64,000 bases of DNA from Anaerolineales bacterium. GTDB taxonomy: Bacteria > Chloroflexota > Anaerolineae > 4572-78 > J111. Location: assembly GCA_015075405.1 (NCBI GenBank), contig JABTUK010000001.1, positions 1 through 64,000 on the forward strand, written 5' to 3'. Position 1 is the first letter of the stretch. Each line of letters begins with the position of its first letter. Of this stretch, positions 40,211-50,000 are shown in pieces. Both the position numbers and the translations under genes were made by a program. The notes below the pieces were generated by a model. It was not told the origin of the DNA and made no database searches. It saw only the letters and a list, made by a program, of their open reading frames with translations.

Positions 40211-42946
40211 TTGATCGGCAAAATCCTGGGCAATCGTTATCGAGTTCTCCGCGAAATTGGCAGCGGCGGGATGGCTTGGGTCTACTTGGCCGAAGATAAC
40301 AAGGTCAATCAGCTTGTCGCCGTTAAAATTTTATATCCCCAATTTGGCGAAGATTTAGCTTACATTCAGCGCTTTAACCGTGAAGCCAAACTGGCCAGCA
40401 CCCTCACCGATCCCCATATTGTGCGGGTTTTGGATTATGGCGCTGACCGCGATGTTTACTACCTGGTCATGGAATACATCGAAGGCCAGGATTTGCGGAC
40501 CACGCTCAATCACAAAGGCCCTTTTCCCTGGAAGCACGCCCTTGAGGTTGTTGACCAACTGGCCACCGCGCTGGAACACGCGCACCGGCACGGGGTGGTC
40601 CACCGTGACATCAAACCCCAAAATATGATGCTCAACGATGATGGGCTGCTCAAAGTGCTTGATTTTGGGATTGCCCGCATCCCCACCTTACCCTCGCTGA
40701 CCCAATCGGGTTTCATCGGCTCACCCTATTATGTGTCGCCCGAGCAGGCCATGGGCGAAGAAGTAGATATTCGGTCCGACATTTACTCTGCCGGGATTGT
40801 GCTATACGAGTTGTTAAGCGGTAGCATCCCCTTTGATGCCCGCAGCCCCTGGTCTATCATCAGCCAGCATATTGCTAATGAACCGCCGCCCATCGAACTG
40901 CCCGCAGGAGATATTCCGCCCAATGTCCACGAACTGCTCAGGCGGATGGTGGCCAAACGGCCCAGAGATCGTTTCCAATCGCCCAGCATGGTCCGCCAGG
41001 CGATTGCGGCAGTTTTGGCCGGCAAACCCATTCCCGATCACAATCTTGATACCCAGCCTGTCCGGCCTTTTGATCCAGCCGATTTGGCCCAGAGCCTTTA
41101 CCAGCGGGCGCTTGAGGCTATGAAAGCAGCAGAATGGGCCAGGGCCGCCGATCTCTTGAGTCAAACCTTAAACCTTGATCCCGATCACCCCGAGGCTCGC
41201 CAAAAACTGGCCGAGGCCGAACAAGAAGCATTTCTCATCTCCCTTTACAACGCCGCCCGGCGGGCCATGAAGAAAGGTCAATGGGAAGAGGCGATTAATA
41301 ATCTAACCGGCATTATCGAAATTGAGCCGAATTTTGAAGATACGGGTAAATTACTGGTTGAAGCCCGCCAGTCGCTTGAAATAGAAAATGGCCGGCAGCT
41401 TGTCATCACCCGTTATAATGAAGGTATTGCCTTTTTTGAGGCGCGCCGTTGGGGCAGCGCCATCGAAGCGTTTCAGGATGTTAAACGTCTGTCTCCAGGC
41501 TACCAGCGAGTTGATCAGCTTTTGGCGGAGGCGGAACGTCATAATAATCCCAGTTTGGGCGGCGCCGTAACCCATACTCTTAAACATAACCTGCTCTGGC
41601 GGTGGGGGTTGCTTGCCGCTGGGTTGGTGATTATTTTTGTTCTGGTGCTGGTTGAATTGGGAAATAGGCTTCCTTCGGCGGCTGAAGAGGTTGAATTAAG
41701 CCGGGATCAATTAAAAGCTCTTTACGAAGAGGCACAAGTGGCAATTTCCGACGGCAATCAACAGCAGGCCATTGCTCTGCTGGATCAGATTTTAAAGGAA
41801 GACCCCGATTATGCCGACGCCGCCAGCCTCAAACGAGACCTGATAGCTACCCCTACCCCCAGCCCCACCGTCAGCCCTACAGCTACCCCTGCCCCTACCT
41901 TTACCCCCACCGTGGCTCCCACACCAACTTCTATGGCTGATACTCTCTCGGTCAAGCTGGATGAGGCCCAAACAGCCGTAGATGGGGAAGAATGGTCTCA
42001 AGCGATTGAACTTCTAACCGAAATCAGTTCACTGGATACAGGTTATCAAAAAGCCCAGGTTGCTTTGCTCTTGTGTGACGCCTACGCCGGCAGAGGATTA
42101 GAGACGCTGACCAATCTTAACCTGGAAAACAAAGAGGCGGAGGTCAAACTGGCCCTGGCCGATTTTGAAGCCGGGGCCGAAGCATGCCCCCGGCGCAGCG
42201 ATTTGCGTGACCAGGCGCAGCGGGCTGGTGCTTATCTTGAAGCTTTGGCTACGCCAAAAAGTCAAGCTGAAACGCTGATTCGGATTTTGACGCCTATTGT
42301 GGCGGTTGAGCCTGATTATGCTAAAAGGGAGGCCAAAAATTTGCTCTATGCGGCCTACCTGGAACGAGGCGACGCCCGGCGCGAAGCAGCCGAGATTGTC
42401 GGCGCGCTAAGTGATTACGAAGCAGCCCTGGCCCTGAATGTGGCCGACCCCAGCGAAGCCCAAACGCGCCGGGCTGAACTGCTGCTTTCCTTTAGCCAGC
42501 AGGCCCAGGCCGTTGAACCTGTCGTCGAGCCGGTTGAAACGCCGGAAGACACACCCGGTCCCGCCACTCCCACTGCCACCCCCGAACTTGTGGCGATTAA
42601 GTATGACGAGCCAGAGTTGATTGGCCCTGAAGATGATGCTTTTTTTGCCGGCAAGCTGACCAAAGTTTTTTTAGAGTGGGAACCCATCGCCAGATTAGCC
42701 GAAGATGAATATTACGATGTAACCATTCAATATATTTTTGGCAGCGAATTTGTTTATTGGGGCACAGCCACCACTGAAACCCGCATCCAAATTCCGCCGG
42801 ATATTGGCGTTGGCCGCGCCGGCGGCGACCGTTTTCGTTGGTACGTAACGGTTAGAAAGGCTAATACGGCTGCCTTTTCTAAAAACAAAATTGATTTGCC
42901 GGTTAGCCAGCAAAGCCAAATCAGGACCTTTGTGTGGGTCCCTTAA
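40211..42946 (+). CDS. Ser/Thr protein kinase with TPR-like repeats and extracytoplasmic domain
   Basis: 911 aa from TTG 40211, six bases after AGGAG; ATG 40133 would coincide with the transcription start. Kinase domain about residues 8-270: LGNRYRVLREIGSGGMAWVY, AVKIL, HGVVHRDIKPQNMML, LDFGIARI, GSPYYVSPEQ. Cytoplasmic TPR-type repeats follow (ALEAMKAAEWARAADLLSQT, ARRAMKKGQWEEAINNLTGI). After a helix (LLAAGLVIIFVLVLVELG, about 461-481) come more TPR-like units, a Pro/Thr linker and a C-terminal beta domain (WEPIARLAEDEYYDVTIQYI). It may sense the envelope and phosphorylate cytoplasmic partners; the roadblock genes downstream are candidates. Confidence 0.93.
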   Translation: MIGKILGNRYRVLREIGSGGMAWVYLAEDNKVNQLVAVKILYPQFGEDLAYIQRFNREAKLASTLTDPHIVRVLDYGADRDVYYLVMEYIEGQDLRTTLNHKGPFPWKHALEVVDQLATALEHAHRHGVVHRDIKPQNMMLNDDGLLKVLDFGIARIPTLPSLTQSGFIGSPYYVSPEQAMGEEVDIRSDIYSAGIVLYELLSGSIPFDARSPWSIISQHIANEPPPIELPAGDIPPNVHELLRRMVAKRPRDRFQSPSMVRQAIAAVLAGKPIPDHNLDTQPVRPFDPADLAQSLYQRALEAMKAAEWARAADLLSQTLNLDPDHPEARQKLAEAEQEAFLISLYNAARRAMKKGQWEEAINNLTGIIEIEPNFEDTGKLLVEARQSLEIENGRQLVITRYNEGIAFFEARRWGSAIEAFQDVKRLSPGYQRVDQLLAEAERHNNPSLGGAVTHTLKHNLLWRWGLLAAGLVIIFVLVLVELGNRLPSAAEEVELSRDQLKALYEEAQVAISDGNQQQAIALLDQILKEDPDYADAASLKRDLIATPTPSPTVSPTATPAPTFTPTVAPTPTSMADTLSVKLDEAQTAVDGEEWSQAIELLTEISSLDTGYQKAQVALLLCDAYAGRGLETLTNLNLENKEAEVKLALADFEAGAEACPRRSDLRDQAQRAGAYLEALATPKSQAETLIRILTPIVAVEPDYAKREAKNLLYAAYLERGDARREAAEIVGALSDYEAALALNVADPSEAQTRRAELLLSFSQQAQAVEPVVEPVETPEDTPGPATPTATPELVAIKYDEPELIGPEDDAFFAGKLTKVFLEWEPIARLAEDEYYDVTIQYIFGSEFVYWGTATTETRIQIPPDIGVGRAGGDRFRWYVTVRKANTAAFSKNKIDLPVSQQSQIRTFVWVP

Positions 42947-42968
42947 ATTCAAGAGTGGCCCGGAGTTC

Positions 42969-43009
42969 AAAAAAGCGGTGTATCTATAATCTGGATACGC
43001 CGCTTTTTT
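42969..43009 (+). terminator. Rho-independent terminator after the TPR kinase gene
   Basis: AAAAAAGCGG-T-GTATC and GATAC-G-CCGCTTTTTT pair around a 9-nt loop, with flanking A and T runs, so it can work in both directions. It separates the kinase from the roadblock operon. The rest of the gap to 43209 holds a possible ATATAAT box and no gene. Confidence 0.8.
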
Positions 43010-43209
43010 CAAACATTAGTCGCAGCCTCCTATTGCTCTCAATCCTCTTGTGAGATATAATCATGATAATGGGTCGGGCCTCTTTAAAATTTCCATTCCC
43101 CTTATAAAATTCATTTGACCTGCGCAGGGTGAAGCTGAAACGCCAACCAGGGTATTACTGTTGAGCATAGAAGTCTACAAAGCTTAGTAGATTAAGAAAG
43201 AAGCTGATC

Positions 43210-43497
43210 ATGGATGGGAAGGATAAGCAGACCATAATTGACGAGATTTCCAAAATGGTTGCAAAAGATCGTTCGTTTACGATCAACCATAAGAATAAAA
43301 CTCTGGCGATAGTGTTGCCTGTTAAAGATTACCAGAAATTTCAGAGCATGCATGAAGCGAGATTAATAGCTTTGAAAAGTGAATTGAACTGTACGCTAGA
43401 GCTAATTCGTCGCTACACCGGGCATGAATCCCTGGCCGAAGTGGAGTCGCGTCTGGCGGCGCTCCGGCACACTATTGAACAAGAAATGGGAAAATAA
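43210..43497 (+). CDS. Small protein encoded with two roadblock proteins, unknown function
   Basis: 95 aa; family not recognised. The first half looks alpha/beta (TIIDEISKMVAKDRSFTINH, KTLAIVLPVKDYQKFQSM), the second is a helical pair (RLIALKSELNCTLELIRRYT, ESLAEVESRLAALRHTIEQE). Its stop overlaps the ATG of the first roadblock gene (TAATG), so the proteins are likely made in fixed amounts and may form a complex. Some MglB/roadblock operons encode such accessory subunits, but the role here is inference from position. Confidence 0.75.
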   Translation: MDGKDKQTIIDEISKMVAKDRSFTINHKNKTLAIVLPVKDYQKFQSMHEARLIALKSELNCTLELIRRYTGHESLAEVESRLAALRHTIEQEMGK

Positions 43498-43910
43498 TGG
43501 TTCAAGTCTACAAAACTGATCTCCTCGAAGAAGCGCTCAAAGAGCTATGTTCCAAACTGGAAGGCGTCCAGGGGGCTGTTATTGTTAGTATTGAAGGTTT
43601 TGTAGTAGCGGCCTACACCCCGCAGGAAAACGAGATGGACGAAGAGGGACCTACCAGCAGCCCGCAAGTAGCGGCCATGGCCGCCACCCTGATTGCTCTG
43701 GGCGAGCGAACCCTTTCCCGACTGGCCCAGGGTGAGATGATCCGTTTGCTGGTAGAGGGAAACGATGGCGGCATGCTGGTTGTTCCCGCCAACCGCCGGG
43801 CCTCTGTCGCGGTGATGGTCGGTCGAGAGGCTAAAATGGGCTTGGTGCTTTATGCTCTGCAACAAAGCGCCGGAAAAATTAGCAGTATTCTGGAAGGTAG
43901 CGCTAACTGA
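43497..43910 (+). CDS. Roadblock/LC7-domain protein A
   Basis: 137 aa. The fold's marks are LEEALKELCSKLEGVQGAVI, VSIEGFVVAAYTPQENEMDE, QVAAMAATLIALGERTLSRL, IRLLVEGNDGGMLVVPANRR and VAVMVGREAKMGLVLYALQQ. Bacterial roadblock proteins such as MglB act on small Ras-like GTPases as activating or scaffold proteins and form homo- or heterodimers. No GTPase gene is in this window. The stop overlaps the next ATG (TGATG), and a kinase gene lies on either side of the trio. Confidence 0.9.
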   Translation: MVQVYKTDLLEEALKELCSKLEGVQGAVIVSIEGFVVAAYTPQENEMDEEGPTSSPQVAAMAATLIALGERTLSRLAQGEMIRLLVEGNDGGMLVVPANRRASVAVMVGREAKMGLVLYALQQSAGKISSILEGSAN

Positions 43911-44302
43911 TGGCTGGGTTAAACGAGTCAAAACCAAAAGATAATAATCAGTTATTGAAGGAAGTTTTGGACGAATTGGTTTCCCGCAACCCCGATATTC
44001 TCAGCGCCCTGGTGGTGAGCGACGACGGTTTGAATGTGGCTTCCGGTATTCCCCATGCCGACGACGACTCGGTGGCTTTGGTAGCTTCTGACCTCATAGA
44101 TATGGCCGAAGAGTTTAGCAATCGCCTGGAGCAGGGTAAGCTTAACCGTATTTTGCTTGAAGGCGAAAATCGCACCACCGTGGTGGTCAACGCAGGGGAG
44201 CATACGGTTCTGGCGGTTTTAATTCCGGCCGATGCTAAATTGGGCCTGGTGACACTTTCTATGCGCCAGGCTGCTGATTTGATTGCTTCTATTTTTGATT
44301 AA
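43910..44302 (+). CDS. Roadblock/LC7-domain protein B
   Basis: 130 aa. Similar to protein A: LLKEVLDELVSRNPDILSAL, VVSDDGLNVASGIPHADDDS, VALVASDLIDMAEEFSNRLE, NRILLEGENRTTVVVNAGEH, VLAVLIPADAKLGLVTLSMR. The two probably form a heterodimer. It is the last gene of the trio and is followed by a strong bidirectional terminator. Confidence 0.9.
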   Translation: MAGLNESKPKDNNQLLKEVLDELVSRNPDILSALVVSDDGLNVASGIPHADDDSVALVASDLIDMAEEFSNRLEQGKLNRILLEGENRTTVVVNAGEHTVLAVLIPADAKLGLVTLSMRQAADLIASIFD

Positions 44303-44317
44303 AAACGGTGACAAACT

Positions 44318-44355
44318 AAAAAAGCCGCCCATCTCGTTGAACAAGGCGGCTTTTT
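44318..44355. terminator. Bidirectional terminator between roadblock and kinase genes
   Basis: AAAAAAGCCGCC and GGCGGCTTTTT form an 11-bp stem with A and T runs on the two sides, serving both convergent operons. Confidence 0.85.
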
Positions 44356-44378
44356 CTATTTGGATAGGATAAATCGTC

Positions 44379-46892
44379 TTATTTACCCCACGACATTCGT
44401 TCTTCGGTCCAATCTCGTCCCCCGCCAACACCCCAGGGATTGGGCTTGGGGAAATCGAACAGTTTTTGGGCCGGACCTCCGTTGATAGGCGCCACAAAGA
44501 CAGCCCAAGTTCCTTCCCGGTCAGAGGCAAAGGCCACCCACTGACCATCGGGCGATATGGTTGGCAGCCCATCGCTGGAATTAGGGCCATTGGAAATATT
44601 AACCACGCCGGCCCCATTCTCAACCATAACAAAAGCTTCCCAGGTGCCCGTTTCGCGGGAATGGAAAGCCACCAGGCCGTTTTTAGTATCTGTGGGTGCG
44701 GCGCTGGCCCCATCCAGCAGCTTAACTGGAGTTTCGCCCCCACTGGTGCGTTTGGTTGCCCAAGAGCCAACGCCGAAGATACCGCAAGACCCGCCGCCGG
44801 CCCAGGTATTGCAGCCACTGTAAACCAGCCGATCACCTGCCGTCCAAACCGGTTTGCGTCCCTGCACCTCGCCAATTTGGCCGGCTGGCACAATCAGATT
44901 CCACTGGCTCATTTCTACACATTTATCGCTCTCTTGCGAGGGTGGCTTGAGACTGCACTGCACAAACAAATAATCATGCCGGTTCCCGTCGCTGCCTATG
45001 GCTAATTCTGGGTTGCTGTAGGCCAGGGTCGAACCATCGGGCTTGAAAAAAGGATACGAGTCTTGCGGCGCCCCGCTGACCGGCCCATCAACGCTGCCGT
45101 TGGGGTTGGCAAGCAGGACATTCTCACTAAAAGGGCTGCCTTGCCCGTTGACCAGCAGCTTAACCCCATCCAGCCGGAAGTTGGGCTGGCGAGCGCCGTC
45201 AATTTTGCCCAGTTGACTGCCATCGGGGATGGAGTAGATAAACACATCATACCGGCCGGCGCCATTATCCACCGGAAAGGCCAGTTTGCCAGAAATGGGC
45301 GGCCTTTCTGGAGTGGGGGTATCAGGGGGTGGTAGGGGGGTGGGGGTGTCGGGGGGCGGACCAAGAGTAGGAGTAGGCGACGGCGGGGGAGTATTAGTAG
45401 GGGGTTCGGGTGTCGGCGTCGGGGTGGTCTCCGGTGTCGGAGTGAAAAGAGCGACTGCTTCAGCCGTGGCGGTAGCATTGGCGGCTGCTGTTTCGGCAGC
45501 AATGGCGGTGCCTGTGGCGCTGATAGCCGATACGGCCCCGGCGACGCCGGCTTGAAAATCGGCGGTTTGCTTGGCCGCAATCTCGGCTTGAGTGGTAGCG
45601 GCGGCGGCTGTTTGGGTGGGGGCAGCGCTTTCAGCAGCGGCGGTCGCTTGAACATTCGCTTCGGCCATTTGCGTTGCCTGCGCCACCGCCACAGCCGTTT
45701 GGGTTGCGGCGGCCTCAGCGACTGCGGTTTGGGTGACGTTAAATAGGGCAATGGCTGTTTCGGTGGCGCGGCCAGAACCGTTCCCAGAACTAAAAGCAAA
45801 AAAGGCGATGGCTGCCAGAATAACCAGCAAAGCCACCACGCCGCCGATAATGAGCGGCAGCGACAGTTCGCCTTTGGCCGGCGCAACCAGCGTGCCGGTG
45901 GAGGTATTGGACGTTACAACGGTCGCGCCGCCCCCGTCAGCGGAGGCCATAGTCGCCGCTTTTTCAGCCGCGGTGACAAAGCCGGTGGCGTGATCAATTT
46001 GGTGGATGTCGGGCTTGGGGGCCACTATGGTCAGCGGCAAAGCTTCCTCACCGGGTGCTACGCCAATAGCATCCCGCAAGGCTCTGGCCATTTCACCGGC
46101 AGTTTGATAGCGATCTTCCGGGCTTTTGCTCATGGCTTTGAGAATAACCCGCTCGATGCTCTCTGGAATATTGGGGTTTATGCGGGTCGGCAGGGGCAGC
46201 GGCTCACTGATATGCTTCATAATAACAGCAAAGGGAGTGTCGCCATCGTAGGGCACCACGCCCGTGACCATCTCGTAAAGCATGACGCCTAAAGAGTAGA
46301 TGTCACTCCGTTCATCACCCCGTTCACCCTGCCCTTGTTCCGGAGACATATAAGCGGGTGTGCCCGACAGCGCGCCGGTTTGGGTGTACTGCGTTGCGCC
46401 CATAATCCGGGCAATACCAAAATCGGTCAGCACCACCTGACCTTCCTGATTAATCATCACGTTGGCTGGCTTTAGATCGCGGTGAACCATATTGCGCGAG
46501 TGAGCGTAATCTATGGCGCTACAGAGGGCGGAAAAAATACGCGAGATTTCTTTCAAAGAAAAGGGTTTATTTTCAGTTCGGCGGGCTTTCAGTTCATCTT
46601 TAAGGGTTGGCCCATCAATAAACTCCATCGCCATGAAGTACATATCACCTTCACGGTCAAAATCCAGGGCTTGCACAATATTGGGATGGCGCAGCTTACC
46701 GACAGCCAGGGCTTCGCGTTCAAACCGGCCGATAAAATCCTTGTCGTCTACCAGGTGGGCATGCAATACCTTAATGCCGACGTAACGATCCAGGCCGGGC
46801 TGGTAGGCTTTATAAACTTCGGCCATACCCCCCCGCCCCAACCGGGCGACAATACGATATTTACCCACAGTCTTGCCGACTAAATCAGCCAT
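44379..46892 (-). CDS. Ser/Thr protein kinase with extracytoplasmic PD40 propeller
   Basis: 837 aa. Kinase domain about residues 8-275: VGKYRIVARLGRGGMAEVYK, GIKVLHAHL, NMVHRDLKPANVMI, LTDFGIARIMG, SGTPAYMSPEQ. A helix (LIIGGVVALLVILAAIAFFA, about residue 345) crosses the membrane. The stalk is Ala/Gln/Thr-rich (ATQTAVA-type repeats, about 375-490), then a Pro/Thr stretch with TPTPE and PPPDTPTP units. The outer domain (about 540-837) is a TolB/PD40-type propeller. It should sense an external ligand and phosphorylate inside targets. A TTGACG-N17-TATAAT promoter lies upstream. Confidence 0.93.
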   Translation of the reverse strand: MADLVGKTVGKYRIVARLGRGGMAEVYKAYQPGLDRYVGIKVLHAHLVDDKDFIGRFEREALAVGKLRHPNIVQALDFDREGDMYFMAMEFIDGPTLKDELKARRTENKPFSLKEISRIFSALCSAIDYAHSRNMVHRDLKPANVMINQEGQVVLTDFGIARIMGATQYTQTGALSGTPAYMSPEQGQGERGDERSDIYSLGVMLYEMVTGVVPYDGDTPFAVIMKHISEPLPLPTRINPNIPESIERVILKAMSKSPEDRYQTAGEMARALRDAIGVAPGEEALPLTIVAPKPDIHQIDHATGFVTAAEKAATMASADGGGATVVTSNTSTGTLVAPAKGELSLPLIIGGVVALLVILAAIAFFAFSSGNGSGRATETAIALFNVTQTAVAEAAATQTAVAVAQATQMAEANVQATAAAESAAPTQTAAAATTQAEIAAKQTADFQAGVAGAVSAISATGTAIAAETAAANATATAEAVALFTPTPETTPTPTPEPPTNTPPPSPTPTLGPPPDTPTPLPPPDTPTPERPPISGKLAFPVDNGAGRYDVFIYSIPDGSQLGKIDGARQPNFRLDGVKLLVNGQGSPFSENVLLANPNGSVDGPVSGAPQDSYPFFKPDGSTLAYSNPELAIGSDGNRHDYLFVQCSLKPPSQESDKCVEMSQWNLIVPAGQIGEVQGRKPVWTAGDRLVYSGCNTWAGGGSCGIFGVGSWATKRTSGGETPVKLLDGASAAPTDTKNGLVAFHSRETGTWEAFVMVENGAGVVNISNGPNSSDGLPTISPDGQWVAFASDREGTWAVFVAPINGGPAQKLFDFPKPNPWGVGGGRDWTEERMSWGK

Positions 46893-46925
46893 AATTTACC
46901 TGCAAATTTAACAAAGGATGCCAGC

Positions 46926-46954
46926 ATTATAACATTCCCATAGGGATGCGTCAA
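46926..46954 (-). promoter_or_regulatory. Promoter of the PD40 kinase gene
   Basis: Minus strand TTGACG (46954-46949), 17-bp spacer containing CCCTATGGG, TATAAT (46931-46926); 28 or so nt leader to ATG 46892, which is preceded by AGGTAA. Confidence 0.75.
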
Positions 46955-47047
46955 TAAGACAATTGGGACGGAAATTAGCCAAACAATAAGGGCAGGTGAT
47001 AAACCTGCCCTTATGATTGACCGATTTGAAATGAAAAGAGGTAAGGC

Positions 47048-50000
47048 TTAAGGCGCCCAGGAAATACGTTCTTCTAACCAGCCGCGAGAATTATCTTTAT
47101 CGTGCAGCACATAACCATCCGGCGTGCCTTTCATAGCAAATAGCTTTCTCTGGTTGCTGCCATCGGCGTTCATCACCCAGATAGACCAGACCCCGCCGGC
47201 ATCTGAAATATAGGCAATACTTTTACCATCGGGCGACCAGGTAGGCAAGCCGTCGTTGTTGCCATTATCGGTCAGACGGCGTGGATTGGAGCCGTTGGTA
47301 TCCATAACCCAGACTTCCCAATTGGTCGCGCCCCGGCCTGACGACATGAAGGCAATCTTGCTGCCATCCGGTGATGGGGCTGGAGCGGTGTCGCTTCTTT
47401 CACTGCTGATTTTGGTTTCGCCGCCGCCGTTAGCCCCGACCAGAAACATCCCACAGTCACCAGAAGGCAAACACCCTCTGACAACCAGGCGGCCATCGGG
47501 CAGCGCCGCCGGATACTCGCCCTGGAAGCCAATCGAAAAATCGCCCTGGCCCATTTGGTCGCCGCGGTAGATGCGGGGAACGCGGTCACCCTCACGCCGG
47601 GTAGCAAAGGCAAACGAGAAACCGTCGGGCGACCAGGTGGGTAGGCCGTCTTCTACAAAGCGAGTCACCTGTCCCCCCCGACCTCCAATAAAATCTCTAA
47701 AGAAGATGCCTCGGCTATCCAACGCCCAGGAGCGATAAGCCAGCAGGCTGCCATCCTTGTTAAAGGCAGGTTGGCTGGCTGCGCTGGCAATGCCGGTTTG
47801 TTCACCCGTAGCCACATCAGCCAGCCACAGGTCAAAATTGTTGGTGCCAGGATTAAAGCCGGCGTAAACAATGCGGCCACTGATCGGAGCGGCGTTTGCG
47901 CTGGCCGGTTCGGTAGCATTGGCTGGTGCTGCGGCTGCGCCCGTTGTGCCGGTAGTAGCCGTTGTGCCAGTAATCGCCGCAGAAACGCTGACTGGCTCAT
48001 CTCCGGCGGCGGCAGCAGAGTCGTTGGCGGCCGGTACACTGCCGTCGGCATTATAGGCAGCCAACTGTTCCGCTGAAAAGGGAATAATCAACTCTTGCCC
48101 CAGCCTTAATTTGCCGGGATCGGTAATATCATTTTTAGCGGCCAGTTCATCCACGTCAACGCCGAATTTGAGGGCAATCTCCAACAGCGTATCGCCCGAT
48201 TGAATTGCATAAACCAGCGGCGTCGCTGTAGCTTTGGGGGTGGGGCTTGGCTTGGGTGTGGCCGTAGCTTTGGGGGAGGTTGTGGCAGCAGCGGCGCTGG
48301 GTGTTCCTTCTTCTGTCTCGGGTTCTGCTGTAGTGCGGGCGGCGCTACTTGTTGCCGCCGGTGTTTCCTCGGACGAGGCTTCGGCCAAGAGGGCTTCTTT
48401 GTTGGCAAAACGGAAACTGTTGATCATTTCCTGAAATACAGGTTGGGTCGAGTTCCACTTGTCAGCCGGGGCCGCCGCCACCAGATAGTAACCGGCCCCA
48501 TCTTTGCTGGTCACGGCAATGGTGGCAATGCCCTGCCCCCCCAGGTTATCATCTTCATACCTGATTTGGGTTGACGTCCAGGTTTGGGAAGCAATGCTGA
48601 TAGTGCCTTCATTCAGCGTTTCCGCCTCAGCTGGAAAGCCGGCCAATGCTTCGGCTAACAGGTCGGCAATAGCCGTTTTGTTAGCCTCCGGCACGCCAAT
48701 CCAGAGCGCCACATCTTTCAAGTTAGCCGGGTCAAGCCCATCGGGGGAAGGGGAAAAGATCGCCCGGAACTTATCCTCTTCATTTTGCCAGCCTTTGGGA
48801 TATTTTAGGGTAAAGCCTAGCGCCGGACTTTTAAAGGCCGTTAGCTCGGTGGGGGTGGGGGTTGTAACCGGCTCCGGCGAAGAGGTGGGCGTTGGCCCCA
48901 GGGTTGGGGTGGCGTCCGGCGGCCCGGCAGCAAGGGTAGGGGTGGGGCTTTGGATTGCTGCCACACCGCCAACAACACCCCCATCACCACCGTTAAGCAG
49001 CACATACGCGCCGATAATCACTGCGGCAAAAATAATCAGAACAATCAACCCGCCGGCAAACGTCCAGATGGTGCTGGGGAAGGCGCGTAAAACGTCGCCC
49101 AAGGTGTGGCCTGCCGGTTTAGGCTGGCCGACCGGCGCAGGTTGAACCGCACTCGCTACCGGGACAGCGATGTTGGGCTGGGTTGGTTCTTTGGCGGGCG
49201 CGGGCGCTCTCATTGGCCCTGTTTCAGCCCGAGGCGTGCGGCTGACGGCCGGTAATGGCTGGGTTACAGCCTGCCGATTCACCGCCGGGGCGCTGGGGGC
49301 CGGCGCAGGTTCCATCGGAACGGTATTTTCGCGGGCGCGGCGCTGTTGCAGTGGTTGAACCGGCACGGGGCGGCTGGATCGGGCTACCGCCGGCGGGGGC
49401 GATGAAATGGCCGAAGCCGCCGCGCCGGTGGGGATGATAATGGTTGGTTCGTGGGGCGCTTCTTTTCGCCGGGGCGCAACCGGGCGGCCAGGATCGGTCG
49501 GGATGCGATCTCGGGGCTGCTGCTGGGGGTCGCCTGGAGCAGGTCTGGTCCGCAGCGGGTCCGAAGACTGGCGCGGCCGCCGGGGTTTAATATCGTCAAC
49601 GTCGGCCAAAGGTGGCGTTGGCGCACTCTCTTTGGCTCTGGCCGGTTTGGGTGCGGGTGGCGTTTCCTCGTCAGGCTCAGCTTCGATGACGGTAATTACT
49701 TCAACGTCAACCACTTCAACCGGCGGCTCATCATCTTCGATAAACTCGGCCACAACGGCCTCACCTTTTGGTGCAGCTTTGGTTGGTTTGGGTTCAGCCG
49801 CCGGGTTAGACTCTTGATCTATCACCAACTTGGGGTCGGGTGGCGGCGCTTCGGCCGGTTCTCCCGACGAATATTTTAGCCACTGCTTGCCATCAAAGTA
49901 AAACCAGGAGCCGGATGAGGAGTCGCCCCCCGGCGGTGATGGCATTTTGGCCTGACCGCTGTCGCCGCCGCTTGAGGAGGGTGCAGCCTGGGGTTGAGGT

